A stretch of 37,704 nt of DNA from SIG440 sp045579055 (GTDB lineage Bacteria; Bacillota; Clostridia; Monoglobales; Monoglobaceae). Positions 1 through 7,926 of the stretch are shown here, piece after piece. Within the stretch, counting starts at the first letter, position 1. Each line of letters begins with the position of its first letter. The stretch spans positions 1 through 37,704 of the forward strand of contig JAZNLK010000189.1 in the NCBI GenBank assembly GCA_045579055.1. The letters are read 5' to 3'. The notes beneath the pieces were generated by a model. That model did no database searches. It was given only the letters and a program-made list of their open reading frames with translations, and had not been told where the DNA came from. A program made the translations under genes and the position numbers.

Positions 1-54
1 AAGCTCTCGGATTTAATTTAAACCCCTCTCCGCAAAACAGAAAGGAAGAAAAAA

Positions 55-336
55 ATGACAAGCAAAGAACGAGCATATCTAAAAAGCCTTGCGGCAAACG
101 TTCCCGCACTTTATCAGATAGGAAAGGACGGAGTTTCCGAAAACGTAGTAAAAATGGCAGCCGATGCCCTTGCTGCAAGAGAACTCATAAAAGTTCACGT
201 CCTGGAAAATTCTCTGTTGGGTATACGTGAAGCCGCAGAAGACCTTGCCGAAAAAACCGGTTCACAGGTTGTTATTGTAATCGGAAACAAATTTGTTCTT
301 TACAAACGAAGCGACAAAAATCTCTGCGAAATGTAA
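55..336 (+). CDS. yhbY: YhbY family RNA-binding protein (CRM domain)
   Basis: The 93-residue product matches the single-domain CRM/YhbY family throughout: an N-terminal SKERAYLK helix, the Q-I-G-K-D-G loop at residues 21-26 that corresponds to the family's GxxG RNA-contact loop, and a C-terminal strand ending in VLYKRS. YhbY proteins bind pre-50S ribosomal particles and act in ribosome assembly. The ATG at 55 follows AAAGGAAG at suitable spacing. In many Firmicutes yhbY follows obgE, which would lie before this window. The nadD and yqeK genes that often come next are absent here. The family call is firm; the exact role is taken from the family. Confidence 0.93.
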   Translation: MTSKERAYLKSLAANVPALYQIGKDGVSENVVKMAADALAARELIKVHVLENSLLGIREAAEDLAEKTGSQVVIVIGNKFVLYKRSDKNLCEM

Positions 337-353
337 ACTTTTTTCTAATAGAA

Positions 354-382
354 TTGACACATTAAACCACATGGTGTATAAT
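354..382 (+). promoter_or_regulatory. Perfect consensus sigma-A promoter for the LCP gene
   Basis: TTGACA at 354-359 and TATAAT at 377-382 are separated by exactly 17 bp. Transcription should begin near 389, giving a 5' leader of about 65 nt that contains an inverted repeat GATTAAA/TTTAATC near 402-425. This separates yhbY from the cell-wall genes that follow. Confidence 0.88.
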
Positions 383-454
383 GTGACATAATCCATCATA
401 GATTAAATAATCACTGTTTAATCAGACGGACAGAATAATTAGAGAGGCACTAAA

Positions 455-1438
455 ATGGAATTTTTACGAAAAAACCGAATAATTTTAATAATCAGCCTGT
501 GTTGTATGCTCTTTGCCACCATTGGCGGAGTTTATACCGCACATTGGATAACAACAAAAAAAATCGGAGGAGGCACAGCTAATCAGCTTACTCAGCTCGA
601 CAAGGTTTCTCAGGGCAAGGTGGGCATTGTAAACATTTTGTTCCTGGGTGTTGACGAAGGCGGTCTCCGAAGCGACACTATTATGCTTATGAGCTTGAAC
701 GGCTATACCAACGAAGTCAACGTCCTTTCAATCCCCCGTGACACAAGAATCCCCGTGGGTAGCGGACATCAGAAGGTGAACTCTGCCATTGGTATAGGTG
801 CGCAGGAAGTACGAAAAGGCAACTACGAAGAACCCGAAGACTATGCAATCAAAAAAATCAAAGATTTGACCGGTCTTCCCGTTCACTACTTTATGACAAT
901 TGACTTTGACGGCTTCAAGGATGTAATCGACGCCTTGGACGGTGTTGATTTTGAAATTCCATTCCATATGAAATACGATGACCCTGTTCAGGGGCTTCAC
1001 ATTGACCTGAAACCCGGAATGCAGCATCTTGACGGTGAAGCCGCCCACGATTTCGTACGATTCAGACAGGGAAATCCGGGCTATCCCGGTTATGCTATGG
1101 GTGATTTGGGCAGAATAGAAGCACAGCAGGCATTTCTGAAGGCTCTTGTTCAACAAAAGCTCAACGCCGAATATATCGCCAAGGCTCCCGATCTTTACGA
1201 GGTTATCTGCAAGTATGTCAGAACAAACTACACCGTAAAAGACTTGCTCAGGCATCTGGGTGTTGCGGCAAAGCTTTCATCAGATGGTGTAGCTATGCAT
1301 CAATTGCCCGGAACCCCCCAAACAATCGGCGGTGTTTCATATTACATTATGGACAACTCAAAAATGGCTGAACTGGCAAATACAGTGTTTGACCCTTTCA
1401 GAAAAACTCCTCTTGAACCAAAAACCGAGGGAGAATAA
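455..1438 (+). CDS. LytR-CpsA-Psr (LCP) family cell-wall glycopolymer ligase
   Basis: This 327-residue protein has one N-terminal membrane segment (about residues 9-30) and an extracellular LCP domain. Family motifs are visible: GVDEGG with RSDT at 65-75, SIPRDTRI at 92-99 with the conserved arginine and aspartate used for polyprenyl-phosphate and metal binding, and HQKVNSA at 105-111. LCP enzymes move an undecaprenyl-linked secondary polymer onto peptidoglycan. The ATG follows GAGAGG seven bases upstream. The next gene, 27 bp downstream, is a glycosyltransferase/pyruvyl transferase, so the two probably build and attach one wall polymer. In many Clostridia this LCP type precedes rsfS, which is not here. 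Confidence 0.93.
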   Translation: MEFLRKNRIILIISLCCMLFATIGGVYTAHWITTKKIGGGTANQLTQLDKVSQGKVGIVNILFLGVDEGGLRSDTIMLMSLNGYTNEVNVLSIPRDTRIPVGSGHQKVNSAIGIGAQEVRKGNYEEPEDYAIKKIKDLTGLPVHYFMTIDFDGFKDVIDALDGVDFEIPFHMKYDDPVQGLHIDLKPGMQHLDGEAAHDFVRFRQGNPGYPGYAMGDLGRIEAQQAFLKALVQQKLNAEYIAKAPDLYEVICKYVRTNYTVKDLLRHLGVAAKLSSDGVAMHQLPGTPQTIGGVSYYIMDNSKMAELANTVFDPFRKTPLEPKTEGE

Positions 1439-1465
1439 AGCTTGTTGAAAAGGAATTAAGAATTT

Positions 1466-3745
1466 ATGAAAGTTTTAATGGCAACAATGCAACTGGATAT
1501 AGGCGGTGCAGAAACCCATATTGTGGAGCTTTCAAAGGCTCTTGCACGCCGTGGTGTGGAAGTGTTCGTGGCATCAAACGGCGGTGCATATGTTGCAGAG
1601 CTGGAGGAAGCCGGAATACAGCATTTCCCCGTTCCTCTGCACAGCAAATCCGTTGGAGCTATGCGAAAATCCTACAAAATGCTTGAACGCATCATTCTTG
1701 ACAACAAAATTGACGTTGTTCACGCCCACGCCAGAATTCCCGGATTTATCTGTGGAAGACTGCAAAAAAAGTACAATTTCCGCTTTGTCACCACTGCTCA
1801 TTGGGTTTTCAACACAAAATTCCCTTTGAACCTGCTGACAAACTGGGGCGACCGCTCCCTTGCAGTCAGCGACGATATCAAGAAGTATCTTGTTGACAAT
1901 TACGGTTGTGAACCTGACAATATCAGGGTAACAATAAACGGTGTTGATATGGAAAAGTTCTCCGAAAATGTTGATTTTTCGGATGTTGCAAAAGAATTTA
2001 AGTTTGGCAGCGACAAAACAAGAATTGTCTATGTGAGCCGAATGGACACTGACCGCAGTTATGCGGCACACAAGCTCATCGAAGCTGTTCCTGCACTCCT
2101 GGATAAAATCCCGGAGCTTGAAGTTGTTGTTGTTGGTGGCGGCAACGATTTGGACACAATAATTGCCGAAGCTGAGGAAATGAACAAAACCCTTGGCAAA
2201 CGGATTATAATAACCACCGGTGGCAGAACCGATATCAACAAGTTTGTTGCATCGGGCGATGTTTTTGTAGGTGTTAGCCGTGCCGCTCTTGAAGCTATGG
2301 CTTGCAGAAAGCCTGCAATCATCGCCGGAAACGAAGGCTATATCGGAATTTTTGACCGTGACAAGCTTCAAGTGTCCATCGACACAAACTTCTGTTGTCG
2401 AGGTTGTGGCGAAACCACTACCGAGCAATTACAAGATGACCTTTTGAAAATTCTTGACCCTCAAAATGTCGACTATCGCAAGAATCTGGGCGATTTTTCA
2501 CTGGAAACGGTAAAAACACATTATTCCGTAGAGACAATGGCGAATGATGCCCTGAAAATGTATATCTCAATAATTAAGGATTCAAAAATAAACGAAGTTG
2601 ACATTTCCGAATTCAATGACATCGGAAAATACCTCTTCCACGGCAACAGCAAACGCACAACCGATGTTATCCTTTCGGGATACTACGGTTTCCATAACAG
2701 CGGTGACGATGCAATCCTGACCTCAATCATAACAGGTCTCAGAGAAAAGTGTCCCAATATTTCCATAACGGTTCTTTCAAAGAACCCGCAGGAAACCGCA
2801 AAAACATATGGGGTAACAAGCATTGACCGATTCAGCTTCTGCAAGATTTTTAAGGCGATGAAGAAAACAAAGCTCCTCATCAGCGGCGGCGGTAGCCTTT
2901 TGCAAGACGTAACCAGTTCAAAATCACTGTTTTATTACCTTTCAATAATCCGCCTTGCAAAGATGCGTGGTGCAAAAGTAATGCTGTATGCCAACGGCAT
3001 CGGTCCCATTCAGAAAAAAAGCAATCTGTGCAAGCTCAAAAAAGGTATAAACAAAGCTAATTTGATTACTTTGAGAGAAAAAAACTCCCGAGAAGAAATT
3101 GAACATCTGGTTTCAGCCGATATTCCTGTTTTTGTTACAGCAGACCCTGTTTTTGCCCTTGAAAGCAATCCCGAAAAAGACATAAACAAAGCTCTTGCCG
3201 ATTCAAAGATTCCTGCCGGCAAAGAATTCTTTATTATCTCAGTGAGAGAATGGAAGGAAAATCACAAAGATTTTGAAGACAGAATCGCTGAATTTGCCAA
3301 GTATGTCAACAAAAAATACAGTCTCATTCCATTAGTGATTCCTATGCAGGAATGTTACGACAGCGGTATTTCCGCAAGAATTGCCGAAAAAATCGGAGGC
3401 GACTGTGTTCAGACACCAAAGTCACTGTCTCCTCAAACAATGATTGGTCTCATAGGCCGCTCAAAGTTTGTTGTGGGAATGCGACTGCACACATTGATTT
3501 ATGCGACAAAGAATGCTGTTCCTTCCATCGGTCTTGATTATGACCCAAAGGTTAATGCCGTTATGGAATCAATTGACCAGAACAGCCTTATCAAGGTTTT
3601 CGACCCGGATGTTGAGATGCTTTGCGGCTATGCTGACAGTATCATCGAAAACTATGACAGGATTCGTGCAGACTTGAAAGAAAAAAGCGATCGTTACAAA
3701 ACTCTTGCCGACAAGAACATTGAAATGGCACTTGATTTATTATAA
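1466..3745 (+). CDS. csaB: Fused GT4 glycosyltransferase and CsaB-type polysaccharide pyruvyl transferase
   Basis: One uninterrupted 759-residue frame carries two enzymes. Residues 1 to about 385 are a GT-B, family-4-like glycosyltransferase: the IGGAETHIVELSKAL loop at 12-26, the sugar-nucleotide half from about 183, and an ALEAMAC segment at 274-280 with the family's donor-site glutamate (E276). Residues about 399-759 match CsaB pyruvyl transferases: GYYGFHNSGDDAIL at 405-418, GGGSLLQD at 474-481, and a C-terminal GMRLHT. CsaB adds pyruvate ketals to secondary wall polymers, which can then anchor SLH-domain proteins. An unusual CCRGC cluster lies at 310-314. There is no stop, frameshift or internal start signal at the junction. 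Substrates are not known. The fusion is directly visible; co-function with the preceding LCP gene is inferred. Confidence 0.88.
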   Translation: MKVLMATMQLDIGGAETHIVELSKALARRGVEVFVASNGGAYVAELEEAGIQHFPVPLHSKSVGAMRKSYKMLERIILDNKIDVVHAHARIPGFICGRLQKKYNFRFVTTAHWVFNTKFPLNLLTNWGDRSLAVSDDIKKYLVDNYGCEPDNIRVTINGVDMEKFSENVDFSDVAKEFKFGSDKTRIVYVSRMDTDRSYAAHKLIEAVPALLDKIPELEVVVVGGGNDLDTIIAEAEEMNKTLGKRIIITTGGRTDINKFVASGDVFVGVSRAALEAMACRKPAIIAGNEGYIGIFDRDKLQVSIDTNFCCRGCGETTTEQLQDDLLKILDPQNVDYRKNLGDFSLETVKTHYSVETMANDALKMYISIIKDSKINEVDISEFNDIGKYLFHGNSKRTTDVILSGYYGFHNSGDDAILTSIITGLREKCPNISITVLSKNPQETAKTYGVTSIDRFSFCKIFKAMKKTKLLISGGGSLLQDVTSSKSLFYYLSIIRLAKMRGAKVMLYANGIGPIQKKSNLCKLKKGINKANLITLREKNSREEIEHLVSADIPVFVTADPVFALESNPEKDINKALADSKIPAGKEFFIISVREWKENHKDFEDRIAEFAKYVNKKYSLIPLVIPMQECYDSGISARIAEKIGGDCVQTPKSLSPQTMIGLIGRSKFVVGMRLHTLIYATKNAVPSIGLDYDPKVNAVMESIDQNSLIKVFDPDVEMLCGYADSIIENYDRIRADLKEKSDRYKTLADKNIEMALDLL

Positions 3746-3767
3746 AATAACTCTTATTCAAAAGCCA

Positions 3768-3800
3768 AACCCCTTGCAACACAATGCGTTGCAAGGGGTT
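3768..3800. terminator. Bidirectional hairpin between convergent genes
   Basis: AACCCCTTGCAAC (3768-3780) and its exact complement (3788-3800) form a 13-bp stem with a 7-nt loop between the fusion gene (+) and the LRR gene (-). The T-rich flank is better on the minus strand (TTTGGCTTTT), but the hairpin probably serves both directions. Confidence 0.85.
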
Positions 3801-3821
3801 ATTTGTACATATACTTTTATC

Positions 3822-5813
3822 TTATAATGAATTTATTCTTACCGACCAATGTTCTGCATCCCATTGAACATCACAACCAAATGCTTCCGAAATGGCACGA
3901 GCAGGAACAAGTGTGTGTCCGTTTATCAACTTTGCCGGAACATCCAACGTCTTTTCCTCACCATTCACCAACATCTTTTGTGAGCCGATCTGCAGAGAAA
4001 TTCTTGTTTCAGCCCTTTGCGCTGTGACAGTTTGTGTTGCATTATCCCAATCAACACTTGCACCCAAGGCCTCAAAAATTCCACGAAGGGGAACAAGAGT
4101 TCTGCCGTTTTCAATTATTGGCTGCTGGTCAAACGATACAGGATATTTACCCACATAAACCATAACAGTCTTGAAATAAACAGGTATATTTTCAAAATAC
4201 TTTCCGTAGTCCGCCTCTATGCTGATTCGGTTCCACTCGTCCTCGGTGCCCGAAAAATAAATGTCTTTTATTTTGTAATATCCCACTCCGCCATGGCCTA
4301 TGCTTGTTACCGAATCAGGGATTGTTATGCTTGACATTTCTGAATTTCGATTAAAAGCGACTCTACCTATCTCTGTTACAGAATGTGGAATTGTCACATT
4401 TTTCAGTTTTGAACACACTGCAAATGCCCCTTCGCCGATAACGGTCACCGAATCGGGAATCAACACATTCTCCAGATTTGTACATTCCGCAAAGGCTGTT
4501 CTTCCAATACTTACCGCCGAATCGGGGACTTTCACCGCTGTCAGACCTTCGCATTTTTCGAATGCACTTTCACCTATTTCTGTAACTGAAGACGGAATCT
4601 GCACACTTGTCAAGCTTTTACAACCGAAAAAAGCTCTTTCCCTTATGGTTGTCACTGTATCGGGAATAGATACATTCGTCAAACTTTCACAGGACATAAA
4701 CAAAGCTATGTTTATTTCTTTCACCGAAGATGGGATATCTACACTTTTCAGCTTTTTACAGTCGCTAAACGCTCCTACCCCGATGCTTGTTACCGAATCA
4801 GGAATAATTACACTCTCAAGATTCACACATCCCCAAAAAGCACTATCCTTTATGTGAGTCACAGAATCAGGAATACTATAAACACTTCCCGTCTTTGCTG
4901 CAGGATATTTAATCAAAACAGTGCCGTCCTTACTGAAAAGAATTCCGTCAACCGACTTATATTCCTTATTCTTTGCATCAACACTTATCTCTGTCAGCTT
5001 TTCACAATTTCCAAGACCTTCATAATCAATAAAGCTTACCGTAGCGGGAATGTTCACGGTTTTTAATCCGCTGAACGCAAAAGTAGAATGTAGTATTTGG
5101 GTCACAGAATCCGGAATATTCACGCTTTCCAATAAGTCGCAACTGTAAAAGGCCTCTCTTCCTATTTTCACAACAGAATCAGGCAGTGTCACCCTTTTCA
5201 GCTTTTCGCAGTATTTAAATGCCGCATTTCCTATGGCAACCACCGAATTCGGAACAACATAGCTGTCAGCAGGGTTTCCCGCAGGATATTCAACCAAAAC
5301 TGAGCCACTTTTGTCAAACAACACACCGCCAACGGATTTATAGTTTTTGTTATTTGAGTCAACATTAATTTCCGTTAATTCCGCACAACCTTTAAACACC
5401 GTCTCTCCCAGGCTTGTCACCGAAGCAGGAATGGTTACTCTCGTCAATCCGCAACCGGTAAACGCCTCGTCTCCAATAGTTGTCACAGAATCAGGAATAA
5501 CAACGTTCTTCAGTTCACCGCAATTCCAGAAGGCAGTATCCTCTATAGTGGTCACAGAATCGGGAATTATCACTCCTGTCAAACGCGAACAAAAAAACGC
5601 AGTATTCCCAATAACCGTCACAGGATAACCGTTGATTTCTGAAGGAATGGCAATTTCACCCTCCACAAGGAAATCACATTCAGTTATCTTAACCGCTCCG
5701 TCTATAACTTCATATTCATAAATTCCATAGGTCTCAGCCGAAACAGACGTAACTCCCAAAGCAAAGATACCTATACACACCACCAACAAACACCAAAATA
5801 CTTTCTTTTTCAT
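3822..5813 (-). CDS. Secreted BspA-like leucine-rich-repeat protein with C-terminal copper-amine-oxidase-N-like domain
   Basis: The product is 663 residues from the ATG at 5813, chosen because GGAGGAG lies 8 bases upstream; an upstream ATG at 5861 has no such signal. Residues 1-26 are a signal peptide (MKKK, hydrophobic core, cut after SVSA). Then come about 17 LRR_5 repeats of roughly 23 residues with the theme IPDSVTxIGxxAFxxC. Two longer inserts of the type NKxYKSVxGxLF occur after repeats 4 and 8. The last 110 residues contain two RTLVPLR/HTLVPAR-type units typical of the copper amine oxidase N-domain, a likely wall or polymer-binding module despite its name. No LPXTG motif or SLH domain is present. 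Function is unknown; BspA-type LRR proteins are often adhesins. Confidence 0.88.
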   Translation of the reverse strand: MKKKVFWCLLVVCIGIFALGVTSVSAETYGIYEYEVIDGAVKITECDFLVEGEIAIPSEINGYPVTVIGNTAFFCSRLTGVIIPDSVTTIEDTAFWNCGELKNVVIPDSVTTIGDEAFTGCGLTRVTIPASVTSLGETVFKGCAELTEINVDSNNKNYKSVGGVLFDKSGSVLVEYPAGNPADSYVVPNSVVAIGNAAFKYCEKLKRVTLPDSVVKIGREAFYSCDLLESVNIPDSVTQILHSTFAFSGLKTVNIPATVSFIDYEGLGNCEKLTEISVDAKNKEYKSVDGILFSKDGTVLIKYPAAKTGSVYSIPDSVTHIKDSAFWGCVNLESVIIPDSVTSIGVGAFSDCKKLKSVDIPSSVKEINIALFMSCESLTNVSIPDTVTTIRERAFFGCKSLTSVQIPSSVTEIGESAFEKCEGLTAVKVPDSAVSIGRTAFAECTNLENVLIPDSVTVIGEGAFAVCSKLKNVTIPHSVTEIGRVAFNRNSEMSSITIPDSVTSIGHGGVGYYKIKDIYFSGTEDEWNRISIEADYGKYFENIPVYFKTVMVYVGKYPVSFDQQPIIENGRTLVPLRGIFEALGASVDWDNATQTVTAQRAETRISLQIGSQKMLVNGEEKTLDVPAKLINGHTLVPARAISEAFGCDVQWDAEHWSVRINSL

Positions 5814-5851
5814 TTCTCTCTCCTCCAATATAAATGAAAATAAACAATCAC

Positions 5852-5880
5852 AGTATATCATACGGGTGTTTTTTTGTCAA
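5852..5880 (-). promoter_or_regulatory. Sigma-A promoter for the LRR surface protein
   Basis: On the minus strand TTGACA (5875-5880) and TATACT (5852-5857) are separated by 17 bp, about 40 bp before the chosen start at 5813. This supports that start, since the longer frame would begin upstream of the promoter's transcription start. Confidence 0.82.
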
Positions 5881-5932
5881 CAAATGGAATTTCGCCAAGC
5901 AGTTCGTTCACAAAATCCCCCACAAATCAACA

Positions 5933-5955
5933 ACAGCACCCCAAAAGGGTGCTGT
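5933..5955 (-). terminator. Terminator-like hairpin after citrate synthase
   Basis: ACAGCACC at the 5' side and GGTGCTGT at the 3' side form a stem of at least 8 bp with an A/T-rich loop, 6 bp beyond the citrate synthase stop. On the minus strand it is followed by TGTTGATTT, a weak T tract. Confidence 0.65.
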
Positions 5956-5960
5956 CATAT

Positions 5961-7322
5961 CTATCTCTCATCTATTGGTGTATATTCTTTTCTTTCCACA
6001 ATGCTCTTGTATGCAGGACGGATAATCTTTCCGCCGGTGAGAACTTCTTCGATTCTGTGCGCACACCATCCGACAATTCTTGCCATGGCAAAAATTGGGG
6101 TATAAAGTTCCTCAGGAATATCAAGCATCTGATAAATGAATCCCGAATAAAGGTCAACGTTTGCAGGCATTGGTGAATGAAGATTCTTAACATCCGCAAA
6201 CACCTTTGGAGCCAATCTTTCAACCGACGCATAAAGCTCAAATTCCTTCTCTGCATCTTCGCCGACTTCCTTTGCCAGCTCCTTTGCACAAGACTTGAGC
6301 AAAATCGCACGTGGGTCGGAAAGCGTGTAAACTGCGTGACCAATACCATAAATCAAGCCGCTTCCGTCGCCTGCCTCTTTGCGTACAATCTTGCAAAGAT
6401 AGTCATAAACCTGCTCCTCATTTGACCAGTCGCTGAGATTCTGTTTGATTTCAGCCATCTGAGCAAGTGTCTTTGCGTTTGCACCACCGTGTTTTGGACC
6501 TTTCAGCGAACCAATGGCTGCCGCAACAGCCGAATATGTATCTGTGTTGCTGGAAGACAGAACTCTGATTGAAAATGCCGAGTTATTACCGCCGCCATGC
6601 TCCGCATGAAGCATAAGTGCAAGGTCAAGAACCTTGGCTTCCATCTCGGTATACTTATGATTTGGTCTAATCATATACAGGAAATTTTCCGCAATGGAAA
6701 GCTCAGGCTTTGGATTATGAAGCACAAGACTCTTTCCGTCATAATAGTGTCTCTTTGCCGCATATGCGTATGCAATCAAGGTTGGGAATCTTGCAATCAA
6801 CTCAAGACTCTGTCTGAAAAGTGCCTCTGTGCTGATATCGTCCGGGTTCTCTTCATCGTATGAATAAAGAGCCAAAACCGATCTTGCCAGTTTATTCATA
6901 ATATTTGAGCTGGGTGCTTTCAAAATCATATCTTCAGCAAATCCCGGCGGAAGCTTTCTTCTTTTGGCAAGACTCGCCGTAAAGGTTTCCAAATCTTCCT
7001 TCTTGGGAAGATATCCAAAGAGGAGAAGAAAAACAACCTCTTCGTATCCGAATCTGCCCTCCCATTGACAATGCTCGACAATATCCTCGATAGAAATGCC
7101 CCTATAACGGAGAGTTCCTTCAATGGGTGCCTTCACACCTTCATCAAGGACATATCCGTGAACCTCACCAATTGCCGTAAGTCCCGCCAAAACACCCGTT
7201 CCGTCAGGATTACGGAGACCACGCTTTACATTATACTCTGTGTAATAATGGTTTGGAATACCACTAAAGTTTTTATGTTGTTCAAGAACATCCTGTATGT
7301 ATTTATCAAAATCCTTTTTCAT
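5961..7322 (-). CDS. Citrate synthase
   Basis: From the ATG at 7322 the product is 453 residues; an in-frame GTG at 7331 overlaps the AAAGG ribosome binding site and is therefore less likely. It condenses acetyl-CoA with oxaloacetate to citrate. Conserved sites are clear: LHAEHGGGNNSAF with a catalytic histidine, GPKHGGANAK with the second, GIGHAVYTLSDPR around the oxaloacetate site, and VDLYSGFIY with the catalytic aspartate. The length and the long N-terminal region fit the citrate synthases common in Clostridia. No aconitase or isocitrate dehydrogenase gene is adjacent. It is the last gene of an alaS-hinT-citrate synthase series and has a long structured leader (7353-7494) that could affect its expression. 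Confidence 0.95.
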   Translation of the reverse strand: MKKDFDKYIQDVLEQHKNFSGIPNHYYTEYNVKRGLRNPDGTGVLAGLTAIGEVHGYVLDEGVKAPIEGTLRYRGISIEDIVEHCQWEGRFGYEEVVFLLLFGYLPKKEDLETFTASLAKRRKLPPGFAEDMILKAPSSNIMNKLARSVLALYSYDEENPDDISTEALFRQSLELIARFPTLIAYAYAAKRHYYDGKSLVLHNPKPELSIAENFLYMIRPNHKYTEMEAKVLDLALMLHAEHGGGNNSAFSIRVLSSSNTDTYSAVAAAIGSLKGPKHGGANAKTLAQMAEIKQNLSDWSNEEQVYDYLCKIVRKEAGDGSGLIYGIGHAVYTLSDPRAILLKSCAKELAKEVGEDAEKEFELYASVERLAPKVFADVKNLHSPMPANVDLYSGFIYQMLDIPEELYTPIFAMARIVGWCAHRIEEVLTGGKIIRPAYKSIVERKEYTPIDER

Positions 7323-7352
7323 AGGCTTCACACCTTTCTTTTTTTATAAATA

Positions 7353-7494
7353 GAAATCTCCTTGCGATTTCTTCCTTAACTCGTCGCAGGCGACGAATTT
7401 CACCTACGCATTGCATAGATTTCACTCACACCAAGTGTGAATTTCACTTTTCGCAGAAAAATTTCAATGCAAAACTGTCAACCGACAGTTTTGC
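7353..7494 (-). repeat. Array of short unrelated hairpins joined by a constant ATTTCAC linker
   Basis: Between the hinT stop and citrate synthase, successive palindromes are spaced about 22 nt apart: 7381-7396, 7404-7418, 7426-7440, 7448-7460 and 7469-7494. The linkers at 7397-7403, 7419-7425 and 7441-7447 are each ATTTCAC on the plus strand (GTGAAAT on the minus strand); the fourth, 7461-7466, is ATTTCA. Each palindrome has a different sequence but forms a stem of 5-11 bp with a 2-4 nt loop. A sixth hairpin, GAAATC/GATTTC, lies at 7353-7371 with AAGGA in its minus-strand loop. The stem at 7404-7418 has a G-U pair only on the minus strand, which suggests function as RNA in the hinT-citrate synthase transcript. 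I cannot assign it to a named family. Confidence 0.8.
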
Positions 7495-7839
7495 CTAGCC
7501 CGGAGGCCATTGAAGATTTCTTCCTGCCAACAAATGGAAGTGAATATGCCCAACGGTCTGTCCGCCGTCTTCGCCACAGTTATTCACAACTCTATAACCC
7601 TTTTCAGCAAAACCCAGTTCCTTTGCAATCTTTGCCACAGCCTCAAAAATCTTTCCGATAACCACTGAGTTTTCGACATTAATTTCATTTGCTGATGCCA
7701 TATGGTTCTTCGGAACAATTATTATATGTTCGGGAGCCTGAGGTTCGATGTCACGGAATGCATAAACCGCATCATCTTCATAAACTTTTGTTGAGGGGAT
7801 TTCCCCTGCGACTATTTTACAAAAAAGACAATCTGACAT
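7495..7839 (-). CDS. hinT: HIT family nucleotide-binding hydrolase (HinT-like)
   Basis: This 114-residue protein has the family signature HIHFHLL at 98-104, preceded by GGQTVG. It starts MSDCLFCKIVAGEIPS with the usual CxxC, and H38 and H46 occupy common zinc positions of bacterial HIT proteins. HinT enzymes hydrolyse adenosine phosphoramidates and aminoacyl-AMP. AAAGGAGG lies 8 bases before the ATG, a strong ribosome binding site. It sits downstream of alaS on the same strand across a structured repeat. An AlaRS by-product such as alanyl-AMP would be a fitting substrate, but that is inference. Confidence 0.95.
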   Translation of the reverse strand: MSDCLFCKIVAGEIPSTKVYEDDAVYAFRDIEPQAPEHIIIVPKNHMASANEINVENSVVIGKIFEAVAKIAKELGFAEKGYRVVNNCGEDGGQTVGHIHFHLLAGRNLQWPPG

Positions 7840-7860
7840 ATTTTTACCCTCCTTTAATCT

Positions 7861-7921
7861 CCCTCCGCAAAGGCTCTCCCTTGGGGAGAGCTGTCACAGC
7901 TTGTGCTGTGACTGAGAGGGG
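7861..7921. repeat. Intergenic REP-like element with two strong hairpins
   Basis: Between alaS and hinT, GCTCTCCC/GGGAGAGC (7873-7880 with 7884-7891) and GTCACAGC/GCTGTGAC (7893-7900 with 7905-7912) form two perfect 8-bp stems. Outer segments CCCTC (7861-7865) and GAGGGG (7916-7921) can close a three-way junction. The shape is that of a dispersed extragenic repeat, and it may stabilise or process the alaS-hinT transcript. Confidence 0.75.
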
Positions 7922-7926
7922 AATCC

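Noticed and set aside
1..54. End of an upstream gene
   Set aside because: No frame or stop typical of obgE can be identified in the first 54 bases; only the yhbY ribosome binding site is clear.
728..1255. Minus-strand frame of 175 codons inside the LCP gene
   Set aside because: It is a shadow frame; the plus-strand product has complete LCP motifs.
4300..5628. Long plus-strand open frames with repeats opposite the LRR gene
   Set aside because: They arise because the LRR DNA repeat keeps the opposite strand free of stops. They have no ribosome binding site, and the minus-strand product has a signal peptide and known domains.
7353..7494. CRISPR array
   Set aside because: The constant unit is only 7 nt, the variable units are palindromes of 13-26 nt, and no cas genes are nearby.
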